A stretch of 32,977 nucleotides of DNA from Pseudomonadota bacterium (GTDB taxonomy: Bacteria > Pseudomonadota > Gammaproteobacteria > Steroidobacterales > Steroidobacteraceae), in NCBI GenBank assembly GCA_003242685.1, contig QGVD01000043.1, positions 1 to 32,977 on the forward strand, in the 5' to 3' direction. Every line of letters begins with the position of its first letter. The stretch's first letter is position 1. Under the pieces are notes generated by a model. That model worked only from the letters and a program-made list of their open reading frames with translations. It made no database searches and had not been told where the DNA came from. Shown here one piece after another: positions 22,653-31,484 of this stretch. A program made the position numbers and the translations under genes.

Positions 22653-23843
22653 ATGAATAGAGAAACGAATAATGGTTCGGGCACCGCGTCGCGGCTTGCG
22701 ACGACGACCGTCGCATGCGCGCTGATCGTGCTCGCGCAGCTCGGGGCGGCGGCTTACGCAGGACCGAGAGAGCAGGCCAGGCGCATTCACGACCGCATCG
22801 CGGGCGTGCCGCCTTCGGACTCGGTGCTCGCGCAGATGGAAGCCGACATCATCGCGGGCCGGCCGCTCGACGCGGCGAGCCGCGCGCTCGAGCATCCCTC
22901 GTTCTACAACGTGACTCTCAAGAACTTCGTGACGCCCTGGACGAACCGCGACCAGAGCGTGTTCGCGCCGCTCAACGACTACACGGCGACGGTGATCGGC
23001 ATGGTGCGGGACAACGTGCCGTTCAACACGGTGCTCTCCGCCGACATCCTGTACGTCAGCAACGCATCCGGACTGCCGCCGTACTCGCCCACGAACAACG
23101 ATCACTACGAGCAGGCGGAGCTGCGCGGCGTCGACCTGAAGGCGACGCTGGTGCGCACCACGCAGTCGTCGCTCCTCGGCATACCGCCGGAGGCGACCGC
23201 AGGCGTCATGACGACGCGCGCGGCCTCCGAAGCGTTCTTCATCGACGGCACGAACCGGGCGATGTTCCGCTTCACGCTCATGAACCACCTGTGCCGCGAT
23301 CTGGAGCAGGTGATGGACACGTCCCGCCCCACCGACCGGATCCGCCAGGACGTGAGCCGCTCGCCCGGCGGCGACAGCCGGGTGTTCCTCAACAACTGCG
23401 TCGGCTGCCACAGCGGCATGGATCCGATGGCGCAGGCCTTCGCGTACTACGACTTCGACGAGACGCAGCAGCGCCTCGTGTATACGCCCGGGCAGCCGAA
23501 CGCGAAGTACTTCATCAACGCCGACAACTTCAAGCCCGGCTTCATCACGCCCGACGACCGCTGGTACAACTACTGGCGCAAGGGCCCCAATCAGCATCTC
23601 GGCTGGGATCCGGCGCTCCCGGGAAGCGGCTACGGCGCGAAGTCCCTCGGTGAGGAGCTCGCCGCGAGCGAGGCGTTCGCGAGCTGCCAGGTCGAGAAGG
23701 TGTTCAAGGCCGTGTGCTTCCGCTCGCCGATCAACCAGGCGGACCGCAACGAGATCGCGCGCATCACGAACCTCTTCAGGAACGGCGGCTACCAGCTCAA
23801 GCAGGTATTCGCCGAGACGGCCGTCTACTGCATGGGCGAGTAG
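22653..23843 (+). CDS. Exported monoheme protein of unknown function
   Basis: The protein has 396 residues. GGGAG lies upstream of the ATG. A signal peptide (TTVACALIVLAQLGAAAYA) is followed by a mostly helical protein with one c-type heme site, CVGCH (249-253), in the context FLNNCVGCHSGMDPMAQAFAYYDFDE, which resembles the DUF1588-like cytochrome segments of planctomycete-type proteins. Other visible segments are LEHPSFYNVTLKNFVTPWTNRD, ASEAFFIDGTNRAMFRFTLMNHLCRDLEQVMD, and a Cys-containing C-terminal helix pair (FASCQVEKVFKAVCFRSP). I do not recognise a named enzyme. It heads a three-gene operon with the LamG lipoprotein (10-bp gap) and the Tat protein. A role as electron-transfer partner of the larger heme lipoproteins is inference. 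Confidence 0.85.
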   Translation: MNRETNNGSGTASRLATTTVACALIVLAQLGAAAYAGPREQARRIHDRIAGVPPSDSVLAQMEADIIAGRPLDAASRALEHPSFYNVTLKNFVTPWTNRDQSVFAPLNDYTATVIGMVRDNVPFNTVLSADILYVSNASGLPPYSPTNNDHYEQAELRGVDLKATLVRTTQSSLLGIPPEATAGVMTTRAASEAFFIDGTNRAMFRFTLMNHLCRDLEQVMDTSRPTDRIRQDVSRSPGGDSRVFLNNCVGCHSGMDPMAQAFAYYDFDETQQRLVYTPGQPNAKYFINADNFKPGFITPDDRWYNYWRKGPNQHLGWDPALPGSGYGAKSLGEELAASEAFASCQVEKVFKAVCFRSPINQADRNEIARITNLFRNGGYQLKQVFAETAVYCMGE

Positions 23844-23853
23844 GGGGCCTGCC

Positions 23854-26367
23854 ATGATCAGGGAGACTCTCATGAACGGCATGCGGCTCGTGCGCATCCC
23901 GGTGCACGCGATGCGGACCGCGGTTGTGCTCGCGGCGCTCGGCGCCCTCACGGCGTGCAGCGGCGGAGCGGCCACTCAGGAGAACCCGGTGACCTCCGCG
24001 CCGCCGACCGCCGACTACACCGGTCCGGCGCCGGCCAACGCGGACGTGCAGGCTTTCCGCGTGAGCCTCTGGGAGAACATCAAGGCGAACAACCGCTGCG
24101 GCGGCTGCCACGGCGCGGGAGGCCAGTCGCCTCAGTTCGCGCGCACCGACGACGTCAATCTCGCCTATCAGGCGGCCAACACCGTCGTCACGCTGACACA
24201 GCCCGAGGAATCGCGGCTCGTCACGAAGGTCGCGGGCGGTCACAACTGCTGGCTCGCTTCCGACTCGGCGTGCGCCGACACGCTCACCGTGTGGATCCGC
24301 AACTGGGCCGGCGCGATCGCGAGCGGCGGCCGCACGATCACGCTCCAGGCGCCGCCGGTGAAGGAAGTCGGCGCCGCGAAGACCTTCCCCGCCGATTCGT
24401 CGCTGTTCGCGGGCACCGTCTATCCTCTGGTGCGCGCCCACTGCGCGCGGTGCCATGCCTCGGACGCGGCGACGGTTCAGTCGCCGTTCTTCGCGAGCCG
24501 CAACGTCGACGAGGCGTACGCGGCCGCGCGCTCGAAGATCAACCTCGACGATCCGCGTCTGTCGCGCCTGGTCGTGCGTCTGCGCGACGAGTTCCACAAC
24601 TGCTGGGGCAACTGCGAGGCGAACGCGGACGAGATGCAGACGGCGATCGAGCAGTTCGCCGACCAGATCCTGCCGACCGAGGTCGATCCGTCGCTCATTC
24701 TCTCGAAGGCCGTGACGCTCTACGACGGGACGGTGGCAGCGGGCGGCAACCGCTACGACTCGAACGTCATCGCGCTCTACGAGTTCAAGACGGGTACCGG
24801 CAACGTCGTCTACGACACGAGCGGCGTGGAGCCGGCGCTCAATCTCACGCTGTCGGGCGCCTACGAATGGGTCGGCGGCTGGGGCATAAGGATCGGCCGC
24901 GACGGCAAGGCGCAGGGCGCCACCACGGCGAGCAAGAAGCTCGCCGACATGATCAAGTCCACCGGCGAGTTCACCATCGAGGTGTGGGCCGCGCCGGCCA
25001 ACGTCGTGCAGGAGGACGCGTACATCGTCAGCTACTCGGGCGGTGCGATGGCGCGCAACGTGACGCTCGCGCAGCGCGCGTATCAGTACGAGGCGATGCT
25101 GCGCAGCAGTGAGACCGATGCGAACGGCACGCCTTCGCTGCTCACCAACGCGGACGACGAGGACGCTCAGGCGTCTCTCCAGCACGTCGTGCTGACATAC
25201 GATCCGGTCAACGGCCGCCGCATCTACGTGAACGGCAACTTCACCGGCGACGTGGATCCGATCGACGGCGGCTCGCTCGCCGACTGGGACGACAGTTTCG
25301 CCCTGGTGTTCGGCAACGAGACGTCGAACAACCGCCAGTGGCAGGGCGTGCTGCGCCTCGTGGCTATCCACAACCGCGCGCTCACCGAGGAGCAGATCCA
25401 GCAGAACTTCGCCGCAGGTGTCGGCGAGCGCTACTACCTGCTCTTCAACGTGAGCCACCTGGTGGACGTGCCTCAGAGCTACATCATGTTCGAGGCGAGC
25501 CAGTACGACAGCTACGCCTATCTCTTCACCAATCCGACGTTCATCAGCCTCGATTCCGGCGCTACTCCGGGCAACATTCCGCTCAGCGGCATGCGTATCG
25601 GCATCAACGGCGCCGAGGCGCGCGTCGGGCAGGCCTACGTGCCGCTCGAGACGACGATCACCGCGTCGAACTACTCGAGCGAATCGGGTCAGCTCCTCTC
25701 AACCGTGGGTACGGTGATCGGCCTGGAGAAGGGGCCGGCCGACGACGAGTTCTTCCTCTCGTTCGAGCGCATCGGCGCGCACACGCACGACGTTATCGAG
25801 CCTGTGCCTCCCGCGCCGGAGCCGCCGGCCGACCGCGATCCGGTTCCCGACATCGGTGTGCGCACCTTCGACGAGATCAACGCGACGATGTCGGAGATCA
25901 CGGGCGTGCCGGTCACCAACGCCGCGGTCGCGGAGACCTTCGCGACGCTCCGGCAGTCACTGCCCACGGTGGAGTCCATCGAAGCGTTCCTGTCCTCGCA
26001 TCAGAGCGCGGTCGCGCAGCTCGCGATCAAGTACTGCAGCGTGATGGTCGACAACCCGTCGCTGCGGCAGTCGTTCTGGGGGGGCGACGTGAGCAACATG
26101 GATCTGACGACTTCGTCGGGCCGCAATGCCTTCATCGATCCGCTCTTCGCGAAGATCGTGGGCGGGTCGCTCGAGAATCAGCCCGACCTCGCGGAGCTCA
26201 GAGCCGAGCTCGGAAGCGCCACGCAGCTCGGCACGGCTCCGAACCAGTACCAGAGTCTGATCGAGCGCCTGTGCCCGGGCGGCAATTGCTCCTCGGCGAG
26301 GAAGCTGGTCGTCGCGAAGGCGGCATGCGGCGCGGTGCTCGGCAGCGGCGCGATGCTCGTGCATTGA
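23854..26367 (+). CDS. Two-heme LamG-domain lipoprotein
   Basis: The protein has 837 residues from 23854; an in-frame ATG at 23872 has an equally good GGGAG. A lipoprotein signal (VVLAALGALTAC, Cys35) anchors it. Residues 64-280 contain two tandem, related modules, each with CxxCH (CGGCH 82-86; CARCH 197-201), then QSPxF, AYxAA, SRLV and HNCW. Residues 305-530 form a laminin-G/concanavalin-type jelly roll (VIALYEFKTGTGNVVYDTSG, GEFTIEVWAAP, HVVLTYDPVNGRRIYVNG, ALTEEQIQQNF). About 150 residues of beta-rich sequence and a Pro/Glu linker (PVPPAPEPPADRDP) follow, then a helical C-terminal domain with a CPGGNC pair. LamG domains bind carbohydrate or protein, so a surface electron-transfer or substrate-capture role fits (inference). 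Confidence 0.88.
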   Translation: MIRETLMNGMRLVRIPVHAMRTAVVLAALGALTACSGGAATQENPVTSAPPTADYTGPAPANADVQAFRVSLWENIKANNRCGGCHGAGGQSPQFARTDDVNLAYQAANTVVTLTQPEESRLVTKVAGGHNCWLASDSACADTLTVWIRNWAGAIASGGRTITLQAPPVKEVGAAKTFPADSSLFAGTVYPLVRAHCARCHASDAATVQSPFFASRNVDEAYAAARSKINLDDPRLSRLVVRLRDEFHNCWGNCEANADEMQTAIEQFADQILPTEVDPSLILSKAVTLYDGTVAAGGNRYDSNVIALYEFKTGTGNVVYDTSGVEPALNLTLSGAYEWVGGWGIRIGRDGKAQGATTASKKLADMIKSTGEFTIEVWAAPANVVQEDAYIVSYSGGAMARNVTLAQRAYQYEAMLRSSETDANGTPSLLTNADDEDAQASLQHVVLTYDPVNGRRIYVNGNFTGDVDPIDGGSLADWDDSFALVFGNETSNNRQWQGVLRLVAIHNRALTEEQIQQNFAAGVGERYYLLFNVSHLVDVPQSYIMFEASQYDSYAYLFTNPTFISLDSGATPGNIPLSGMRIGINGAEARVGQAYVPLETTITASNYSSESGQLLSTVGTVIGLEKGPADDEFFLSFERIGAHTHDVIEPVPPAPEPPADRDPVPDIGVRTFDEINATMSEITGVPVTNAAVAETFATLRQSLPTVESIEAFLSSHQSAVAQLAIKYCSVMVDNPSLRQSFWGGDVSNMDLTTSSGRNAFIDPLFAKIVGGSLENQPDLAELRAELGSATQLGTAPNQYQSLIERLCPGGNCSSARKLVVAKAACGAVLGSGAMLVH

Positions 26368-26386
26368 AGCTCAAGGGAGAAGAAAG

Positions 26387-27988
26387 ATGTTCATTCGCAA
26401 GAAGGGTCCCCGGCAGCTCCGGCTCGACGAACCCATTCTCCACGAGAGCGCGCACAAGCGTCCCGTGACCCGGCGCGATTTCATCGCGCAGGGGCTCATG
26501 ACGGGGCCCGCGATCCTCGCAGGCCAGACGCTGCTCGGACTGATGGCGAACCCGCGCGTCGCGCGCGCGCTGTCCCCGGATCTCGAGGAGCTCAAGTCGA
26601 ACCTCTGCAACATCACGGCGGGCGCCGGCAAGATTCCGTTCATCGCGTTCGACCTCGCGGGCGGCGCCAGCATGGTCGGCTCCGAAGCGCTGATCGGAGG
26701 CAGAGGAGGGCCGCTCGATCTGCTCTCCACCGCGGGCTACGCCAAGCTCGGCCTGCCCGGCGACATGGTGCCGCAGACCGCTACGAACGATTTCATCGAT
26801 CAGTCACTGGGTCTGCCCTGGCACTCCGACGGCGCGATGCTGCGCGGCATTCTGGAGAAGACGTCGCCGACGACGCAGGCGAACACGAACGGCGTCGTCA
26901 TCGCCGCGCGCTCCGAGAACGACACGGGCAACAACCCCCACAACCCGATGTACGGCATCTACAAAGCAGGTGCCGACGGGCAGCTCCTGACGCTGATCGG
27001 TTCGCGCAACACCGAGTCGGGCGGCAACTCGATGGCGCCGGCGTCGATGATCGATCCTTCGGTGCGGCCGACGAAGGTCGACCGGGCCAGCGACGTCACG
27101 GGTCTCGTGGACACCGGCGAGCTCGGCACGCTCTTCGGAACTGGAGAGCAGGCCAGACAGGATGCCGTCGCGGTGCTCGAGGCGATGACGCGGCTCAGCC
27201 ACCGCAAGGCCGATCGTTTCCTCAATTCGCTGCCGCCGGATCGCCAGGACGAGATCGACAGACTCTTCCGCTGCGGTTACGTCAAGGCGACTTATCTGGC
27301 GCAGGAATTCAGTGATCCCTCTGCGCTGAATCCGGATCGGGATCCCCTGATCGTCGATCAGCCCGGCGCACCCGGCACGGGCATTTTCACCGAGGCCGAG
27401 TACCGCGCGGACGAAGAGTTCCGCAAGACCGCGGCCGTCATGAAGATGGTGATCAACGGCTACGCCGGCGCGGGCACCATCACGATGGGCGGATACGACT
27501 ATCACGGCCAGGGCCGAGCCACCGGCGAGGTGCGCAACCTCCGTGCGGGCCGCTGCATCGGCGCGTGCCTCGAGTACGCCGCCCGTCGCAACAAGCCGGT
27601 CATGATCTACATCTTCAGCGACGGCTCGCTGAGCGCGAACGGTCAGGTGGACAACAGCGTGGACGGCCGCGGCAAGTTCATGTGGGCGAGCGACAACCAG
27701 TCCACCGCGGCGTCTATCCTCCTCGTCTACAGCCCGCAGGGACGACCCGAGGCATTGCGTCAGCAGATCGGCTGGTTCACGTCGGACGGCTCGGTCGATA
27801 CGACGTCGCACCCCGGCGCGAACTCGGTGAACCTGCTCGTCGAGCTCGTGATACTCAACTACATGGCTCTGCACGGAGAGGCGGGCCAGTTCCCGAACCG
27901 GTTCCCGAACCACGGTCTCGGCAACGTACAGCTGCGCGACAGTCTGATCGCCTTCGCACCGATCGTGAACGGAACGATCTCGTCGTGA
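26387..27988 (+). CDS. Tat-exported DUF1501-like protein
   Basis: The protein has 533 residues. AGGGAGAAG precedes the ATG. The twin-arginine signal is unusual in starting 29 residues in (VTRRDFIAQGLMTGPAILAG). The mature protein has the DUF1501-style frame of the alkaline-phosphatase superfamily: KIPFIAFDLAGGASMVGSEALIGG, GGYDYHGQGRATGEVRN (equivalent to the WDTH motif), MIYIFSDGSLS and NLLVELVILNYMALHGEAGQFPNRFP. Metal-binding residues cannot be assigned with confidence, and the usual catalytic Ser/Thr is not obvious. I recall homologs mislabelled as 'general secretion pathway protein GspF'; nothing in the sequence supports secretion-system membership. Tat use implies folding, perhaps with a cofactor, before export. 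It is cotranscribed with two heme proteins and followed by a hairpin. Confidence 0.8.
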   Translation: MFIRKKGPRQLRLDEPILHESAHKRPVTRRDFIAQGLMTGPAILAGQTLLGLMANPRVARALSPDLEELKSNLCNITAGAGKIPFIAFDLAGGASMVGSEALIGGRGGPLDLLSTAGYAKLGLPGDMVPQTATNDFIDQSLGLPWHSDGAMLRGILEKTSPTTQANTNGVVIAARSENDTGNNPHNPMYGIYKAGADGQLLTLIGSRNTESGGNSMAPASMIDPSVRPTKVDRASDVTGLVDTGELGTLFGTGEQARQDAVAVLEAMTRLSHRKADRFLNSLPPDRQDEIDRLFRCGYVKATYLAQEFSDPSALNPDRDPLIVDQPGAPGTGIFTEAEYRADEEFRKTAAVMKMVINGYAGAGTITMGGYDYHGQGRATGEVRNLRAGRCIGACLEYAARRNKPVMIYIFSDGSLSANGQVDNSVDGRGKFMWASDNQSTAASILLVYSPQGRPEALRQQIGWFTSDGSVDTTSHPGANSVNLLVELVILNYMALHGEAGQFPNRFPNHGLGNVQLRDSLIAFAPIVNGTISS

Positions 27989-28314
27989 ACGGGACGCTCC
28001 CGTGAGCGGCACTATCCGAAGCGTCGCACATTGCCGACGCTTCGGGCCGTTCATTCCGGACGCTCGATGCTGCACGATGGGCGTTACGGCGCCGTGCGTG
28101 AAATTGTGCGGCATGTCATGCGTCTGCGGCGGCGAATGCGAGTCCCGTTCGTTGACATAGTCAGATTCGCTGTGCGAGGGTTCTCTGCGCATCGCAGCAG
28201 CGAGTGGTCGCCTCCTGCCGCATGCGAGCGCAAGGTGCGATACGCGCCGTCGAGGCACGCCGTGCCGCGCGCTCGAGAGCTCTCGTTTTCGAAGGTCGCT
28301 GCAAGGGCGCAACC
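27989..28314. other. Intergenic region between plus-strand operons
   Basis: These 326 bp hold the terminator hairpin at 28016-28045 and the probable promoter of the second operon. Frames reading into the TlpA gene from 28204 are open but Arg-rich, without signal sequence or ribosome site, so I treat them as non-coding. I saw no clear -35/-10 pair. Confidence 0.55.
28016..28045 (+). terminator. Hairpin terminator after the DUF1501-like gene
   Basis: CCGAAGCGTCG (28016-28026) pairs perfectly with CGACGCTTCGG (28035-28045) around an 8-nt loop. The following sequence (GCCGTTCATT) is only slightly T-rich, so termination may be partial or factor-assisted. It lies 27 bp after the stop and closes the three-gene operon. 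Confidence 0.6.
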
Positions 28315-28824
28315 GTGCGTCGCGTGAAACCTGTCTGGAGATGGATCGCCGTCGCGGCGCTGGGCGCAGCCGGCGCGGCCGCGGCTGCCGATTATCCGCT
28401 GCTCGGAGCACAGGCGCCCGATTTCGCATTGCGTGCCTTCGAAGGCGCCAACGTGCGTCTGTCTGAGCACCGGGGCGACGTCGTCGTGCTCAGCTTCTGG
28501 GGCAGCCGCTGCGGTCCGTGCCGCGCACAGCTCGAGGCGCTCGAGCGAAGCTACGAGACCTATCGCTCGGCGGGTCTCACGGTCTTCGGTATCAGCATCG
28601 ACGACGATCCGGAGCGCGCCCGGGAGTTCGCGCGCGCGCGCTCGGTCAGTTTCCCTCTGCTGCTCGATCCCGGGAAGTCCGTAGGACGCATGTACCGCAT
28701 CGACAATCTGCCGATGACGCTGCTCATCGACCGCAACGGCGCGGTGCGCTACGTGCACCGCGACTACGGTCCCCGGACGGACGCGCAGTATCTGCAGCAG
28801 CTGCGCACTCTGCTCAACGAATGA
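28315..28824 (+). CDS. Second TlpA-type thioredoxin-fold protein
   Basis: The protein has 169 residues when started at GTG 28315, which follows AAGGGC and gives the signal VWRWIAVAALGAAGAAAAA; GTG at 28324 is possible. The thioredoxin domain has PDFALRAFEGANVRLSEHRGDVVVLSFWGSRCGPC with Cys66 and Cys69, and a cis-Pro loop DNLPMTLLIDRNG. The residue before the first Cys is Arg instead of the usual Trp, which should alter redox potential or partner choice. It is clearly paralogous to the TlpA at 17617-18147, down to the final RDYGPRTDAQYLQQLRTLL segment. Its stop overlaps the next start as ATGA. Confidence 0.9.
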   Translation: MRRVKPVWRWIAVAALGAAGAAAAADYPLLGAQAPDFALRAFEGANVRLSEHRGDVVVLSFWGSRCGPCRAQLEALERSYETYRSAGLTVFGISIDDDPERAREFARARSVSFPLLLDPGKSVGRMYRIDNLPMTLLIDRNGAVRYVHRDYGPRTDAQYLQQLRTLLNE

Positions 28825-29558
28825 CGGTGATCCGCAGAAAGGCTCACATGCGCCGCTCGTACATCAGGACAATCCCCTTCGTCGGAAGCGTGCCGCTGCC
28901 TGTACGCCTCGCGGTGCTCGGGCTCGCAGTCCTGTGCCTCGCCGTGGCAGCGGGTCCTGTCGCCGCCCAGCAGTCCGATGCGATGACCGCCTCTCATCCG
29001 ATGGCCGTGAGCTCGCTGTCGGCGGAGTCGCCCGACGCGGAGCCGGCCGGCGCTGGAAACGGAGCCGATTCCAGTGCGGAGCGAGAGGCTCCGTCGTCTG
29101 CTCCGCTCGATACCCGCGGACTCGACGAAGAGATCCAGGATCTGCGCAAGGAGGTCATCGACCTCAACCGGGATCTCTTCGTGCTGGAGGAGGAGCTGCT
29201 CTTTCCGGCGAACACTCAGGTAGCGGTGTTCCTCTCGCTCGATGTCGGCGAGTTCTTCGCGCTCGACTCGGTGCAGCTCAAGATCGATCAGAAAGAGGTC
29301 GCGAACTATCTCTACACACCGCGCGAGGTGGAGGCGCTGCACAGGGGCGGCGTGCACCGCCTGTACGTCGGGAACCTCAAGGCCGGCGAGCACGAGCTGG
29401 TGGCGTTCTTCACCGGCAAGGGCCCGAACGGCCGCGACTACCGCCGCGGCGCCAGCATCAGGTTCGAGAAGGGAATCGGAGCGAAGTATCTCGAGCTCCG
29501 CATCAACGACCGGCAGCGGCGCATGCAGCCGGAGTTCGAGATCAAGGACTGGGAGTGA
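28821..29558 (+). CDS. Exported coiled-coil and beta-domain protein, unknown
   Basis: The protein has 245 residues from the ATG at 28821, which overlaps the TlpA stop (ATGA). The ATG at 28848, five bases after AAAGG, is also likely. A long signal or anchor segment (LPVRLAVLGLAVLCLAVAAGPVAAQ) is followed by a low-complexity Ser/Ala/Glu linker (about 55-97), a short coiled coil (LDEEIQDLRKEVIDLNRDLFVLEEELL, 101-127) and a beta-sandwich-like domain (VAVFLSLDVGEFFALDSVQLKID, GGVHRLYVGNLKAGEHELVAFFTG, GASIRFEKG) that looks like PEGA or Ig-type strands. It is not recognised. The arrangement suggests a periplasmic scaffold, with the coil for assembly and the beta-domain for wall or partner contact (inference). 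It is cotranscribed with two TPR proteins. Confidence 0.8.
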   Translation: MTVIRRKAHMRRSYIRTIPFVGSVPLPVRLAVLGLAVLCLAVAAGPVAAQQSDAMTASHPMAVSSLSAESPDAEPAGAGNGADSSAEREAPSSAPLDTRGLDEEIQDLRKEVIDLNRDLFVLEEELLFPANTQVAVFLSLDVGEFFALDSVQLKIDQKEVANYLYTPREVEALHRGGVHRLYVGNLKAGEHELVAFFTGKGPNGRDYRRGASIRFEKGIGAKYLELRINDRQRRMQPEFEIKDWE

Positions 29559-29567
29559 TCGGCCCGG

Positions 29568-31484
29568 ATGCCGTGCATGCGCTCGCTGTTGGTCATCGTC
29601 CTGACAGCGCTGCTCGCGGGTGAGACCGCGATTGCGGCGCAGCGCGACACCGATCGGCTGCCGGTCACGCGCATCCGCGACCTGCACTACGGCGACGTAC
29701 TCTTCTATTTCTATCAGGACGAGAACTTCGAGGCGATCACGCGCCTCAACGCCTACGGCCACTGGGATCTGCTCCGTCATCACGGACCCGAGTCGGAGCT
29801 GCTGGCCGGGGGGCTCTATCTTCAGCTCGGTCTTCACAACGAGGCAGGCGCACGCTTCGAGAAGCTCCTGACGCCCGACGTGCCGCTCGGCGTGCGCAAC
29901 CGCGCCTGGTTCTATCTCGCGAAGGTGTGGTACGCGCGCGGCTATCTCGACCGTGCGGAGAAGGCGCTCGCTCAGATACAGGGAACGCTCACGCCCGCGC
30001 TCGAGGCCGAGCGCCAGCATCTCCTCGCCAACGTGCTCATGCGGCAGGAGCGGTTCGACGAGGCCGTGCGTCTCCTCGATGGCTGGCGCGGGCCCGCGGA
30101 CTGGACGGCATTCGCTCAGTTCAATCTCGGCGTGGCGCTCGTGCGCCAGGGTCGCCTCGACGAGGCGGACCGTTTCCTCTCCGCCGTCGGCACGCTGGAA
30201 ACGAGCGCCCCGGAGCTCCTCGCGCTGAAGGATCGCGCGAATCTCGCGCTCGGCTTCGCGTATCTGCAGGCCGATCAGCCGGCGAAGGCGCGGCCGGTGC
30301 TCGAGCGGGTGCGCCTCGAGGGACCGTACTCGAACAAGGCGCTGCTCGGCATGGGATGGGCTCATGCCGCGCTCGGCGACTATCGCAGAGCGCTCACGCC
30401 GTGGCTCGAGCTGCGTGAGCGCAATCTGCTCGATGCCGCGGTTCAGGAGTCCTTCCTCGCCGTTCCCTACGCCTTCGGCAGGCTCGAGGCGAATGCGCAG
30501 GCGGCCGAGTACTACGAGTCCGCGATCCGCTCCTTCGACGAGGAGATGAAGCGGCTCGATGCGTCGATCGAAAGGATCCGCAGCGGCCGGCTCCTCGACG
30601 AGCTGCTCGCGGGCGATGAGGAAGGACGCTACGGCTGGTTCTGGCAGCTTCGGCGCGTGCCCGATGCGCCGGAGTCGCGCTATCTCTACGCCGTGCTCGC
30701 CGGACACGATTTCCAGGAGGGCCTCAAGAACTACCGCGATCTCGCCTTCCTCGACGGCACGCTCTCGCGCTGGTCCGAGAGCATGGCCGCCTTCGAGCAC
30801 ATGATCGAGACGCGCGGGCGTGCGCATGCCGGGCGGCTCGAGCGCGCGAACGCGCTGCTCGCTTCGGATACGGCGGAGCGGCTGCAGCGTGCCCGGAACG
30901 ATCTCGCGGTGAGACTCGATTCGATCGAGGCGGAAGGCAACGTCGCGGCGCTCGGCACGCCCGAAGAGCGCGATCAGTGGGAGCGGATCCAGCGCCTCGA
31001 AGCCGCGCTCGCGTCCGCACCGGATGACGAAGAGACCGCGGAGCTGCGCGACCGGCTGCGACTCGTCAAGGGCGTGCTGTACTTCCGGCTCGACGAGGCG
31101 TTCAAGGCGCGCATGTGGCAGCAGCGCCGTGCCATACGCGATCTCGATCTGGCGCTGCGCGAGATGCAGAACCGCTGGATCCGCCTCGAACGCGCGCGGG
31201 AAACGGCGCCTGCCAATACGAGCGAGTTCGCCGCCCGCGTGGCGGCGCTCCGTGCGCGCATCGCGGCGCTGCAGGCGAGACTCGCAGCCGCGGCCGAGCG
31301 GCAGAGCGAGCACCTCGAGCGGCTCGCCGTCGCGGAGCTCGAGGCACAGAAGGAGCGGCTGGAGACGTACCAGGTTCAGGCGCGCTTCGCGCTCGCGTCG
31401 ATCTACGACCGCGCCGCCAACGCAGATGCGGGTCGTGAGCAGCCTGCTCCCCGCACGCCGATCATCGAGGAGAGGGCGCCGTGA
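29568..31484 (+). CDS. Exported TPR and coiled-coil protein
   Basis: The protein has 638 residues. The ATG at 29568 or 29577 gives a signal peptide (SLLVIVLTALLAGETAIAA). Residues ~30-330 are tetratricopeptide-type helical repeats, recognisable in AGGLYLQLGLHNEAGARFEKLL, WFYLAKVWYARGYLDRAEKALAQI, FNLGVALVRQGRLDEADRFL and LGMGWAHAALGDYRRALTPWLEL. The remainder is long charged helices predicted to form coiled coils (EEMKRLDASIERIRS; ERLQRARNDLAVRLDSIEAEG; AARVAALRARIAALQARLAAAAERQ), ending in a Pro-rich tail. It probably scaffolds an envelope complex; no enzyme motif is present. It follows the coiled-coil gene by 9 bp, and its stop overlaps the next gene's GTG start. Confidence 0.87.
   Translation: MPCMRSLLVIVLTALLAGETAIAAQRDTDRLPVTRIRDLHYGDVLFYFYQDENFEAITRLNAYGHWDLLRHHGPESELLAGGLYLQLGLHNEAGARFEKLLTPDVPLGVRNRAWFYLAKVWYARGYLDRAEKALAQIQGTLTPALEAERQHLLANVLMRQERFDEAVRLLDGWRGPADWTAFAQFNLGVALVRQGRLDEADRFLSAVGTLETSAPELLALKDRANLALGFAYLQADQPAKARPVLERVRLEGPYSNKALLGMGWAHAALGDYRRALTPWLELRERNLLDAAVQESFLAVPYAFGRLEANAQAAEYYESAIRSFDEEMKRLDASIERIRSGRLLDELLAGDEEGRYGWFWQLRRVPDAPESRYLYAVLAGHDFQEGLKNYRDLAFLDGTLSRWSESMAAFEHMIETRGRAHAGRLERANALLASDTAERLQRARNDLAVRLDSIEAEGNVAALGTPEERDQWERIQRLEAALASAPDDEETAELRDRLRLVKGVLYFRLDEAFKARMWQQRRAIRDLDLALREMQNRWIRLERARETAPANTSEFAARVAALRARIAALQARLAAAAERQSEHLERLAVAELEAQKERLETYQVQARFALASIYDRAANADAGREQPAPRTPIIEERAP

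Noticed and set aside
26804..28429. Minus-strand open frame opposite the DUF1501-like gene
   Set aside because: Arg-rich shadow frame that runs through a terminator hairpin and a promoter region.
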